Part shown: positions 14,689-22,758 of the stretch, in pieces
Position numbering within the stretch: position 1 is the first letter of the stretch
Layout: each line of letters opens with the position of its first letter
NCBI GenBank assembly: GCA_947624485.1
Contig: CANQKM010000007.1
Span: 1 to 64,000 of the forward strand
Direction of reading: 5' to 3'
Origin: an uncultured Clostridia bacterium
GTDB taxonomy: Bacteria > Bacillota > Clostridia > UBA1381
DNA length: 64,000 nucleotides
Made by a program: the position numbers and the translations under genes
The notes under the pieces: model-generated
What the model was told of the DNA's origin: nothing
The model's database searches: none
Seen by the model: only the letters and a program-made list of their open reading frames with translations

Positions 14689-16956
14689 TTAATATCCTTG
14701 GTCGTCAATGAGCCATTTGCCGTCCTTGCCGTCACGGATTAAAATCATGTCCCAGTCGGTATATTCGCCCTCGTTCCATGCTCCATGGTCAGTGCTGCCC
14801 TCGGGGAATGAAACGGTAAAATCCATTCTGAACACAATTACGTCCTCGTATTTTGTGCCGTTTACACTGCCAGCGCCGTATTTTATATAATTTTCACGCT
14901 CCACATCGTAGGGATCGTAACGAATGGCATCTATAGTGATTGTTTCATCGCCCCATAACTCCATATTCGGCGAGTCCTCCCATGTTGTTGTCGCCAGCAT
15001 CGCCTCTTTGTCGTGTGCCTCTCTTGCGCGGTAGTATTCCTCCACGACCGCTCTTGCCGCCGCGACCTCCGCGTCAGTAAACGGCTGCGCGCCGTAAACT
15101 TCATCGTATGTGTTGGTAATTATCTCTTTCATTCCCTCGACGGACTCGTTCGTCGGGAACGTCACCCAATCCGCTGCCGTAATTATTGCGAAAAATGCTT
15201 CATCGGTTCCTGTGGGATTTATCTCCCATTCGTCGGGGCGAATACATTCCTCACCGCGGAAGTTTTTTAAATAGTTTACGCCCTCAAATATCCTCGTAAA
15301 ATTTTCAATGTTGCGCCACGAATTTGTAAACAGCCTGTGCTTTGTTTCCAATTCCTGATTTTGAGTGGAAACAACAAGAATGACTTTACCGTTATTGTCC
15401 GTAACGATGCGCTTTACCTTTTTACCGGGATTTTCGTTTGTGTACTTATCCTGCTCCGCGGCAGTGCCGATTACTACCTCCTCACCTTGGGTGTAATAGC
15501 TTTCCGGATCGGTCGGCTTTATGACGTTCAGCCTGAAATCCGCAAACGACGAATAATACTGCATAATTGCCATAAAGCTTTCTATCGGCGCGTACATCAC
15601 GCCGTCCACAATTACGGGACGGTTATTCGACGCGTACATTTCACGTTCGCCGAATGTTATCGAGGTGAAAGAATCCTCAGTAGCGTCAAAGCTGAAATAT
15701 CTGAAATAGCCGCCCTCCGTTCCCGTAGGGATTGGGGACATTTCCTCATCCTCCGGCACAGTTACCGTCGCCACGCCGTCAGCGTAGGAAATATCGGTGT
15801 AGCCGAAGCCGTTAAGCGTTTCGCGCAGCGGCAGATAGTAGTCACCGTTGTAAATAAACGGCTCGTGAGCGGTTTCAATCAGCCTGTCACCGTCGTAAAT
15901 TTCGTATTTTATAACGTTTCCGTCGTTATTGTTGCCGCCGCCGAGCACTCCGTCGGCGAGCACACCGCCCGCGAATACCGCCGCGGCAGTCATAACGACC
16001 GCGAGGCACGCAGACAGCGCGCGCGTCGCTTTTCCTATTATTCTTTTATCCTTAATCATAGTAAATCTCCTCCTTAAAACCCTTTTACCGCCCGTCATTC
16101 CCGTTGTGAGGGGAACGGTGCGTTTGCCGTTTGAAAGGAGAGCGAGAATGGTATCGATGTAGCCTGTTTCCTCGTCGCGCGTCATGCCCGACGTTACAGC
16201 CGCGTCGCATGAAATTTCACATTCCGTGTTCACGCGCGCCGCCATAAAATACACCGCCGGATTGAACCAGTGGACGCACTTCACAACGGCGGCGAGCCAC
16301 TTGTAGAGAATGTCGCCGCGCTTTAAATGCGTCGTTTCGTGCAGCAGCACGTAATGGAGCTGCTCGCCGCTTAGGTCCGTGTCCGGCATCAACAGCGTCG
16401 GACGGAACACGCCGACTATCAGCGGCGACGCGATACTTCCCGAGCGGCGCACCGTCACGCGCCGTCTCGTGTACCGCGCAAGCTGCGGCAGGTCGATGAT
16501 GTATGAGGATTTCCTCATTCTGCGGCAGAACAGCGCATAACCCGTAAGCCTTGCCGCGAAAAGCGCGGCTGCCGTGATAACCCATATGTACGCGAGCGTG
16601 TTCAATATGTCGTCCGCCTTCGCGCCGAGCGGATTGCCCGATGCGCGCACCGGTTCAACTTTTACCGGCGCATCTTCCGTTTGTTCCGCTGCCTGTACCT
16701 GTGCGGCGTTATCCGTCGCCGCCGCGTCGGTTTCGGTTACGGTCACGGGTGCGGGCTGTACGGCTTCACGCGCGCGGTGCGGCAGCGAAATACGTGCCGG
16801 ACACAGCATGACAACCATTACCGCGAGCCATACGTAATAATTCCATCCGGCCGAGAACCGCCGCTTTGTGAACGGGTGCGCGAGCGCGATTATAAGCGTC
16901 AGCACACCGCCCGCAAGCGAAGTCACAAGCGCGGCTTTGAATATTTCCGCCATCAT
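14689..16956 (-). CDS. BlaR1/MecR1-type M56 membrane metallopeptidase sensor with stalk and DUF4829-like tail
   Basis: This is a signal-transducing membrane protease of 755 residues that would cleave or inactivate the BlaI repressor encoded just upstream. The first third has four hydrophobic segments and the zinc motif HETTH at 206-210, with a downstream glutamate/aspartate (ECEISCD, 245-251). After a fifth hydrophobic segment near 312-332, the outer part does not resemble a beta-lactam-binding domain. It carries a copper-amine-oxidase-N (stalk) type domain around 350-400 (YYLPLRETLNGFGY) and a C-terminal domain resembling DUF4829 (about 630-755). The ligand is thus probably not a beta-lactam. 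GGAGG lies 8 bases before the ATG, three bases after the blaI stop. Confidence 0.85.
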   Translation of the reverse strand: MMAEIFKAALVTSLAGGVLTLIIALAHPFTKRRFSAGWNYYVWLAVMVVMLCPARISLPHRAREAVQPAPVTVTETDAAATDNAAQVQAAEQTEDAPVKVEPVRASGNPLGAKADDILNTLAYIWVITAAALFAARLTGYALFCRRMRKSSYIIDLPQLARYTRRRVTVRRSGSIASPLIVGVFRPTLLMPDTDLSGEQLHYVLLHETTHLKRGDILYKWLAAVVKCVHWFNPAVYFMAARVNTECEISCDAAVTSGMTRDEETGYIDTILALLSNGKRTVPLTTGMTGGKRVLRRRFTMIKDKRIIGKATRALSACLAVVMTAAAVFAGGVLADGVLGGGNNNDGNVIKYEIYDGDRLIETAHEPFIYNGDYYLPLRETLNGFGYTDISYADGVATVTVPEDEEMSPIPTGTEGGYFRYFSFDATEDSFTSITFGEREMYASNNRPVIVDGVMYAPIESFMAIMQYYSSFADFRLNVIKPTDPESYYTQGEEVVIGTAAEQDKYTNENPGKKVKRIVTDNNGKVILVVSTQNQELETKHRLFTNSWRNIENFTRIFEGVNYLKNFRGEECIRPDEWEINPTGTDEAFFAIITAADWVTFPTNESVEGMKEIITNTYDEVYGAQPFTDAEVAAARAVVEEYYRAREAHDKEAMLATTTWEDSPNMELWGDETITIDAIRYDPYDVERENYIKYGAGSVNGTKYEDVIVFRMDFTVSFPEGSTDHGAWNEGEYTDWDMILIRDGKDGKWLIDDQGY

Positions 16957-16959
16957 AGC

Positions 16960-17337
16960 CTATTCCTCCCTGTCGTCGAAAATAGCCCTCAATTCCTTTA
17001 CATCCTCTTCGGAAAGCGTTTCCTCCTCGAAAAGCGACGCGGCAAGCTCTTTTGCCGAGCCGTCGTAGAGCGACCGTATCAGTGACCGCGTCTGCGCGCG
17101 GCGGTAGTCGCGTTTTGATATGAGCGGCGTGTAGTAATACATGTTGCCGCGCTTTTCGGACGTGACCGCGCCCTTTTCGCAAAGCCGCGCGAGGAAGGTG
17201 GAAATCGTCGTGCGCTTCCAGCCCTTGCTTTCAACGGCTTTACCTATGTACTGCGTGTTTACGGCTTCTCCCGCTTTCCACAGAACTTTCATGATCTCCA
17301 GTTCCGCTTCTCCTATACTGATATTTCCTGACGTCAT
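16960..17337 (-). CDS. blaI: BlaI/MecI/CopY-family transcriptional repressor
   Basis: This winged-helix repressor of 125 residues begins with ISIGEAELEIMKVLWKAGE, the family's first helix pattern, followed by the recognition helix region WKRTTISTFLARLCEKGAV, and ends in a dimerising helical tail. Family members bind inverted repeats of the form TACA-N-TGTA and are released when cleaved by the partner BlaR-type protease. Two matching 15-base boxes lie over its own promoter, so it should autoregulate. The same boxes precede the gene at 17650-19245. The real signal and any role in antibiotic resistance are unknown. Confidence 0.93.
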   Translation of the reverse strand: MTSGNISIGEAELEIMKVLWKAGEAVNTQYIGKAVESKGWKRTTISTFLARLCEKGAVTSEKRGNMYYYTPLISKRDYRRAQTRSLIRSLYDGSAKELAASLFEEETLSEEDVKELRAIFDDREE

Positions 17338-17353
17338 AAGAAATACCCACCTT

Positions 17354-17404
17354 TCTACATATGTAGTCTACTGTTATTCTACACCGGTAGTCAGGATTTG
17401 TCAA
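17354..17404 (-). promoter_or_regulatory. blaI promoter with two BlaI boxes
   Basis: On the minus strand TTGACA (17404-17399) and TAGAAT (17381-17376) are 17 bases apart. The two boxes, read on the plus strand, are TCTACATATGTAGTC at 17354-17368 and TCTACACCGGTAGTC at 17378-17392, starting 24 bases apart. One box fills the spacer and overlaps the -10 element; the other covers the expected start site. Confidence 0.88.
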
Positions 17405-17433
17405 GGGGTTTGGGGAATTTTTTGAAATAAATA

Positions 17434-17597
17434 AGCCTTCCCCTTGAGGGGAGGTGGCAGACGATATGCGGCGCACGCCGTATGGCTCCCCTTGAGGGGA
17501 GCTGTCGCTGTAGGCGACTGAGAGGTGGTTCTAAAAATTTGTATTGCCACCTCTCCGTCATCGCTTCGCGATGCCACCTCTCCTCAAGGAGAGGCTG
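17434..17597. repeat. palindromic intergenic repeat, copy A (TTGAGG variant)
   Basis: It consists of hairpins built on CTCCCCTTGAGGGGAG, small hairpins such as GTCGCTGTAGGCGAC and ATCGCTTCGCGAT, and a complementary pair GAGAGGTGG / CCACCTCTC that can close the whole unit. A partial second unit (17434-17458) abuts the complete one through a spacer with the hairpin CGGCG-CA-CGCCG. Together with the BlaI operator it fills the 312-base gap between genes. No coding function is supported. Confidence 0.85.
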
Positions 17598-17649
17598 ACA
17601 GCGGGTGCTTTATAAATCCGAAAAAACTGTTATAATTTTATCTTTAACC

Positions 17650-19245
17650 CTATTGCACAAACTCAATCGTGTCACATTCGGGGATATACGTCATCTCTGC
17701 GCCGATTTTATCCGCCAGTTCCCTAATCGGCACGCACACCTCGCCGCCTATGTCAATGGTCTTTGAAAAATCCTCACATCTGACTTTACCCTCACAGTTA
17801 AACACCCTTACCGCCCGTTCAAACGGCACATACGTCACGTCACAGGCGCAGGAATGTATGCAAGGCAAATCCGACGGTGCGCCGTTTATGGTAACGTCGG
17901 TGTTCCATGTTAAAATCATGTTGTCGTGAAAACAAGCCGGCACGCTTATATATGTAAAGCGCGGAGGATGTATGGACTTGTCGCTGTATATTCTTTCACG
18001 TTCCCCGACTTCGGCATGATACGTCTGCACCGCGCCGCGTAAATCATTACACGCCAAGGTGAAATTGGTATTCGGCGCTTGAAAAAACAGCGATACGGCA
18101 AACATCACCGCACCCACTGCGCAAATTGTCTTCTTTAACCCTTTTCGGGGTTTCATATTTTTTAATCTGCCTGATATGTAATCCGCGATATAAAGCGAGT
18201 TCCCGAACATAAAAAATATGTACGCGAGATAGGACAGATTTTTTATCCGCGGTATATCGCAGTCGTTCATGGCGTAAAGCGGCGGAACGTACAGCGACGC
18301 AAGCAGACCGAACGACACGGCGAGAACGATAATCGGATTAAGGCGGTATGTTCTTTGTCCGTCCCACGAAAAAACGAAAACAGCGGCGCACATTATAAGC
18401 GCGCCTATAATTGCCGCGTCGGTGTAACGCGCAATGTCCGAAGCGGCATGACACAGCGCGGATATTACCGCGTCCAAAGGCGGCAGAGTATCAAACGCGG
18501 CTTGTCGTACGGCGTTGCCGGGCGCAGCCATGCTGATTACAAGTCCCGCGGCGGCTGAGAGCGTTATAAGAGCGTTTTTGACAACGGCTTGTTTCGTATC
18601 GCGTGAAAATGCTCTGTAAGCGGTGATAACAAACGACGTAAGGCAATACGTCAGCGAGGTTAAATAATTGCCGCCCGTCACAAAAAAAGCAAGCACACAT
18701 TGCGCGGCAGCGGTTATTCTTTTCGGATTTTTATTTGTGATTTGCAGTATGACCGCAAGAACCGACAGGCACCAAAAAATAATATAATGCGCGCCGCCGT
18801 TCCACCAGAATACGCCCTCAGCCACAGACGGGAGGAATTGCACCGATAAAAGCGCCGTTACGCTTCCGATAAACAATTTTCCCGAGCGGCTCATACCGCG
18901 CACGGAATTTAATACCAAAAATATCGGAACAACAACCGCGGCGAGCATCACAAACGGTGTAATGATATAAAGCCTGCCGTCAAAAACGCCCGGCTGCAGC
19001 GAAAACAAAATAACCGAGCTGTACGTACCCTGCCAGTTCATATATGTATATCTCAGATTTTCCGCCAGCGCTTTAATTACGCCCGAAAATCCCGCTCCCG
19101 TCTGCAGCGCGTAATGCACGGGCGCGCCGTATCCGAAATCGTCCGCCGACGGAGCGGCATACGGCGCGAGCATTATAAGCGGAACCAGAGATAGTAAAAA
19201 TAACGCCGCCGTTATCGCAGCCGCGTATTTGGTAGCTTTTTTCAT
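17650..19245 (-). CDS. polytopic membrane protein (DUF6056-like) with stalk-like C-terminal domain
   Basis: The 531-residue protein has a signal-like first helix followed by about twelve hydrophobic segments. Close to the first helix is PSADDFGYG, resembling the conserved acidic PxADDF/Y motif of DUF6056 and related GT-C-like membrane proteins of cell surface glycan assembly. The last 110 residues are soluble, contain six cysteines, and end with VCVPIRELADKIGAEM, a pattern like the copper-amine-oxidase-N stalk domain seen also in the BlaR-like protein. Its promoter carries the same BlaI operator pair as blaI. AAGGGG lies 7 bases before the ATG. The biochemical function is unknown; a glycosyltransferase role is only a possibility. 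Confidence 0.7.
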   Translation of the reverse strand: MKKATKYAAAITAALFLLSLVPLIMLAPYAAPSADDFGYGAPVHYALQTGAGFSGVIKALAENLRYTYMNWQGTYSSVILFSLQPGVFDGRLYIITPFVMLAAVVVPIFLVLNSVRGMSRSGKLFIGSVTALLSVQFLPSVAEGVFWWNGGAHYIIFWCLSVLAVILQITNKNPKRITAAAQCVLAFFVTGGNYLTSLTYCLTSFVITAYRAFSRDTKQAVVKNALITLSAAAGLVISMAAPGNAVRQAAFDTLPPLDAVISALCHAASDIARYTDAAIIGALIMCAAVFVFSWDGQRTYRLNPIIVLAVSFGLLASLYVPPLYAMNDCDIPRIKNLSYLAYIFFMFGNSLYIADYISGRLKNMKPRKGLKKTICAVGAVMFAVSLFFQAPNTNFTLACNDLRGAVQTYHAEVGERERIYSDKSIHPPRFTYISVPACFHDNMILTWNTDVTINGAPSDLPCIHSCACDVTYVPFERAVRVFNCEGKVRCEDFSKTIDIGGEVCVPIRELADKIGAEMTYIPECDTIEFVQ

Positions 19246-19270
19246 GACAGAACCCCTTATTTTTTGTAAT

Positions 19271-19321
19271 TCTACATATGTAGTCAGCTACCATTCTACA
19301 TCTGTAGTCACGTTTTGTCAA
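19271..19321 (-). promoter_or_regulatory. promoter of the DUF6056-like gene with two BlaI boxes
   Basis: On the minus strand TTGACA (19321-19316) and TAGAAT (19298-19293) are 17 bases apart. The boxes TCTACATATGTAGTC (19271-19285) and TCTACATCTGTAGTC (19295-19309) again start 24 bases apart and occupy the same places relative to -35, -10 and start site as at blaI. Confidence 0.88.
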
Positions 19322-19348
19322 GAGGTTTTGGGGAAATTTTTTGGAAAT

Positions 19349-19370
19349 AAAAAAACACCCCGTGGGGTGT
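19349..19370 (-). terminator. probable terminator of the uxuA operon
   Basis: Read on the minus strand, ACACCCC and GGGGTGT (19370-19355) form a hairpin followed by a T run. It is about 250 bases beyond the uxuA stop, with repeat copy B in between. Confidence 0.7.
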
Positions 19371-19379
19371 GGTAGTTAA

Positions 19380-19612
19380 ACCCCTCCGTCGGCTGCGCCG
19401 ACACCTCCCCTAGTAGGGGAGGCTCACGATATGCGCCGCTCGCCGTATGGCTCCCCTATTAGGGGAGCTGTCACACGTAGTGTGACTGAGGGGTTTATGC
19501 GGGCGGCCGATGACCGCCCCTACGTAAATGGGCTGTCGAGGGCGCCAGCCCCTACAGTGCATAAATTTCAAATTACGGGTGTAGGGGACGGCGCCCTCGA
19601 CGTCCCGCCCGT
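19380..19612. repeat. palindromic intergenic repeat, copy B (ATTAGG variant) plus a second inverted repeat
   Basis: The first half (19380-19495) has the units CTCCCCTAGTAGGGGAG and CTCCCCTATTAGGGGAG, the small hairpins CGGCTGCGCCG and TCACACGTAGTGTGA, and complementary ends AACCCCTC / GAGGGGTT. The second half (19500-19612) holds a GGGCGGCC...CCGCCCCTACG hairpin and an inverted repeat of about 20 bases around GGCGCC (19535-19602). Together with the operator it fills the 375-base gap to uxuA. No gene is supported here. Confidence 0.8.
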
Positions 19613-19620
19613 CATATACA

Positions 19621-20688
19621 TTATTTATTACTCTTCTCTATAGCTTCCCACAGACCGTTAAGGTATGTAGCGCCGAGGGCGCGGTCATACAATCCGTAGC
19701 CGGGCATGGCGACCTCGTCCCAAATCATTCTGCCGTGGTCGGGGCGTATCGGCCCGTCAAAGCCTATATCGTAAAGCGCCTTCATTATCTCATACATATC
19801 GAACGTGCCGTCGCTCGACAAATGCGCCGCTTCCTCAAAGTCGGTCGGCGAGTTGAATTTAAGATTTCTCACGTGCGCGAAATGTATCCTGCCCTTCAGA
19901 GAGCGTATCATGTCGGGAAGGTCGTTTTCAAGGTTCGTGCCGTACGAGCCGGAGCAGAACGTCACGCCGTTATGCACGTCGTCCACCATGCTCATCATGC
20001 GCAGAATGTTCTTTTTGTTTATTATAATCCTCGGCAGCCCGAACACGCTCCACGCGGGATCGTCGGGGTGTATCGCCATTTTAATGTCGTACTCGTTGCA
20101 TACGGGCATTATTTTTTCAAGGAAGTATTTGAGGTTTTGGAACAGCTTTTCGTCGTCAACGTCCTTGTACATCCCGAAAAGCTCCTTGACACGCGCCATT
20201 CTCTCAGGCTCCCAGCCGGGCATTACCGTGCCGTTCATGTCGCCCGAAATGCTCTCGAACATCTTTTCCGGCACGATTTTATCTATATCGTCCTGATTGT
20301 ACGCAAGCACCGTGCTGCCGTCCGGGCGTTTGCGCGCAAGCTCGCTCCTTGTCCAGTCGAACACGGGCATGAAGTTGTAGCACACAAGATGTATACCCTC
20401 TTTGCCGAGGTTTTCAAGCGTTTCAATGTAGTTCGCGATGTATTTGTCACGCTCCGGCGTGCCGACCTTAATCGCGTCGTGAACGTTCACGCTCTCTATG
20501 CCACTCACGTGAAGTCCCGCCGCCTCGACCTCGTCGATCATCGCGCGTATGCGTTCCCTTGACCAGACCTCGCCCGGCTGCGTGTCGTAAAGCGTCGTTA
20601 TAACGCCCGTCACGCCCGGTATTTGTCTTATCTGTTTCAGTGTTACGGTGTCGAATTTGCTGCCGTACCAGCGCAGTGTCATTTCCAT
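19621..20688 (-). CDS. uxuA: mannonate dehydratase
   Basis: UxuA dehydrates D-mannonate to 2-keto-3-deoxygluconate in the glucuronate branch of uronate catabolism. The 355-residue TIM-barrel protein begins MEMTLRWYG and keeps the metal-site region: HPDDPAW near 207-213, the cysteine of CSGSYGTN at 245, HVRNLK at 272-277 and RPDHGRM at 315-321. The frame extends 36 codons upstream, but GGGAG lies 7 bases before the ATG at 20688. It is the last gene of an operon with two beta-galactosidases, linking side-chain removal to acidic sugar breakdown. No uxaC or uxuB is present nearby. Confidence 0.95.
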   Translation of the reverse strand: MEMTLRWYGSKFDTVTLKQIRQIPGVTGVITTLYDTQPGEVWSRERIRAMIDEVEAAGLHVSGIESVNVHDAIKVGTPERDKYIANYIETLENLGKEGIHLVCYNFMPVFDWTRSELARKRPDGSTVLAYNQDDIDKIVPEKMFESISGDMNGTVMPGWEPERMARVKELFGMYKDVDDEKLFQNLKYFLEKIMPVCNEYDIKMAIHPDDPAWSVFGLPRIIINKKNILRMMSMVDDVHNGVTFCSGSYGTNLENDLPDMIRSLKGRIHFAHVRNLKFNSPTDFEEAAHLSSDGTFDMYEIMKALYDIGFDGPIRPDHGRMIWDEVAMPGYGLYDRALGATYLNGLWEAIEKSNK

Positions 20689-20708
20689 TTTTATACTCCC
20701 CTTTTCTC

Positions 20709-22757
20709 TTAAAATTCCCTGTAAAAATCGTCCTTCATTTCCGATACGGCGATGTAGCACTCTTTTCCGTATATAAGGCTGCACGGCACGCGCCACGTTT
20801 CGCCGTTGTAGAACCTGTCGGCGGCAAGCTCGCCGTCGGCGTAAAGCTGCAGCACGTCGCCTTCAACATTGATTTCGGCAAAGCCGCCTTCGCCGTCGGC
20901 GGTGATTTTCTTCCATGTTATTTCACGCTCGCCGCCGATCGAAAGCTGCTCCTTGTACTTCGGTATAAACGGCGCTTCGCTCACGTCCTCGATCGTGACG
21001 CTTGCTATGCGCTCGGGCTGATTTATCGTGAAGCTCTCAAAGCCAACGCCGTTCCACTTCTCGCACTCGTACTCCCCGTTTTCGGCGGAGTACACGCTGC
21101 CGCCCATCGTGTAGAGGTCGCAGCCGCCGCCTATGTGGAGAACGCCGCCGAGCCTGCGCAAGAACCTTGCGCGGTCGTAATCGAGCGTAACGATTCGGGT
21201 GTTGTTGTACGTGAAATCATTTACGTTTGTGAATTTCTTTCCGTCCGCGAACTCGTACTCCGCGTCAACATTCGGTATTTTCGCAAAAAAGTACGCGCCG
21301 CCGTCGGTACACAGCGGCTGCGCCGTCGCGTAACGCAAAGTGTTGCCGCCCACGCGCATATTAAACGGCATGAAAAAGCTCACATCGCCCTTTACGTCGA
21401 TCGGCGGAAATTCGACCTTGCCCGTGTCTATCACAACATCCGTGAGGTCGTCGAGCGCACCGTACTGCTGGTGGTGGTTGATGAACACGAAGCCGCTCTC
21501 GCCGTCGGTGCGCATGCCGTACCGAAGCAATGAGTTGTCGTCAGGTTCGGGCGATATAACCGAATCCACCGCCTCCATAGGCGCAAGCACGTCCCCGAAA
21601 TCGGCGGCGAACAGGTGGAGCATATTCAAAAGCCTGTACTGCTCCCTCACCTCGCCGTACTCCGACAGCGGCGCCTGGAAGTCGTACGACAAAATCGGGT
21701 AGTCGTTCGGGTAACCGGTCGCGCGCGACTCGTTAAATGTGGACAGCTTGCCTATTTTGTTCGTGCCGCCGTGGTACATGTAGTAGCCTATGAGATTGTT
21801 TCCACTGCCGAGCTTTACGAGCGACAGCGCGTAGGTGTCCATAGGCGAGACTATCGGTCGGCGGTGGTGCGTCGGCTGTATGCCGCCGCCAAGCTCGCAC
21901 GTCGCGAACGGGTAACGCTCGTAAGGCAGCCGCCAGCCGTTGTCGTCCTTTCCTTCGATCAAATCCGCGCCTATCGCACAGTCGTTGCGCATACGGTTAA
22001 ATACAAAGTGCGGCGTCGGTCCGAGCGGTCTTGTGTGGCGTGACCACGGCGACGTAACGTACGCGCCGAAAACAGGCACGACCTCGTCAACCGGTATTTC
22101 CGCGCCGTAAACGCTGTTCCAGCCGGTCACGGTGTAGAGCGGCGCAACCAAGCCGCACTCCACGGCGATTTTTTTAAGCTCCGCAAGGTGATCCGCGCCG
22201 TCGATGTACTCGTTTTCAAGCTGCACCGCGATTATGTTTCCGCCGTCCTTGTAGAAAAGTCCCTTTACCTCGTCGTATATGCGCGAGTACCATTTCCGTA
22301 CAAGCGCGAGATACTCATCGTTGTTCGTTCTTATTTCAAACGGCTTCTGCACGAGCCAGTCGGGCAGTCCGCCGTTGCGGCACTCTCCGTGCGCCCACGG
22401 GCCGACGCGTATCACAACGTCAAGCCCTGTTTCGCGTGCGTCCTCGATAAACGCGCGCACATCGTTGTCGCCCGAGAAATCGTAAACGCCCTCCGTTTCC
22501 TCGTGGTAAATCCAGAAAATGTAGGTCGAAACTATCGTAATCCCGCCCGCCTTCATTTTGGCAAGCTCCCTTTTCCAGTTACCGCGGCTGTCGCGCGAAA
22601 AGTGGTACTCGCCCATCACGCCGATAAACGGCTTGCCGCCGCGCGTGAAGTAGAGGTTCGTGAGGTTTATTTCCTCGCCGTCGGGGTTAGCGCCGCCGAG
22701 GTTTAAGTGGTTCTCCATGAGCTTTGAGGGCTTGTATTCCTTAAACGTATATTTCAT
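20709..22757 (-). CDS. GH35-like beta-galactosidase
   Basis: This is a glycoside hydrolase of 682 residues without a signal peptide, so it acts in the cytoplasm on imported oligosaccharides. The barrel motifs match family GH35: YHFSRDSRGNWKRELAKMKAGG, here seen at about 51-72 and quoted only as landmark, then GPWAHGECRNGGLPDWL at 119-135 and VQLENEY at 178-184 with the likely acid/base E183. The nucleophile is probably the glutamate of ATCELGGG further along. The C-terminal half is beta-rich. Exact specificity (galactan, exo-glucosaminide) cannot be read from sequence. It starts 1 base after the GH42 stop and 20 bases before uxuA, so the three are co-transcribed. Confidence 0.85.
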   Translation of the reverse strand: MKYTFKEYKPSKLMENHLNLGGANPDGEEINLTNLYFTRGGKPFIGVMGEYHFSRDSRGNWKRELAKMKAGGITIVSTYIFWIYHEETEGVYDFSGDNDVRAFIEDARETGLDVVIRVGPWAHGECRNGGLPDWLVQKPFEIRTNNDEYLALVRKWYSRIYDEVKGLFYKDGGNIIAVQLENEYIDGADHLAELKKIAVECGLVAPLYTVTGWNSVYGAEIPVDEVVPVFGAYVTSPWSRHTRPLGPTPHFVFNRMRNDCAIGADLIEGKDDNGWRLPYERYPFATCELGGGIQPTHHRRPIVSPMDTYALSLVKLGSGNNLIGYYMYHGGTNKIGKLSTFNESRATGYPNDYPILSYDFQAPLSEYGEVREQYRLLNMLHLFAADFGDVLAPMEAVDSVISPEPDDNSLLRYGMRTDGESGFVFINHHQQYGALDDLTDVVIDTGKVEFPPIDVKGDVSFFMPFNMRVGGNTLRYATAQPLCTDGGAYFFAKIPNVDAEYEFADGKKFTNVNDFTYNNTRIVTLDYDRARFLRRLGGVLHIGGGCDLYTMGGSVYSAENGEYECEKWNGVGFESFTINQPERIASVTIEDVSEAPFIPKYKEQLSIGGEREITWKKITADGEGGFAEINVEGDVLQLYADGELAADRFYNGETWRVPCSLIYGKECYIAVSEMKDDFYREF

Positions 22758-22758
22758 A

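Noticed and set aside
16217..16585. Alternative open frames inside the BlaR-like gene suggesting a frameshift
   Set aside because: The main frame is unbroken through all motifs, and the alternative frames lack any recognisable domain.
17434..17597. CRISPR array or integron attC cluster at the repeat loci
   Set aside because: Repeats are imperfect, self-complementary and vary in spacing; no regular spacers, cas genes or integrase are present.
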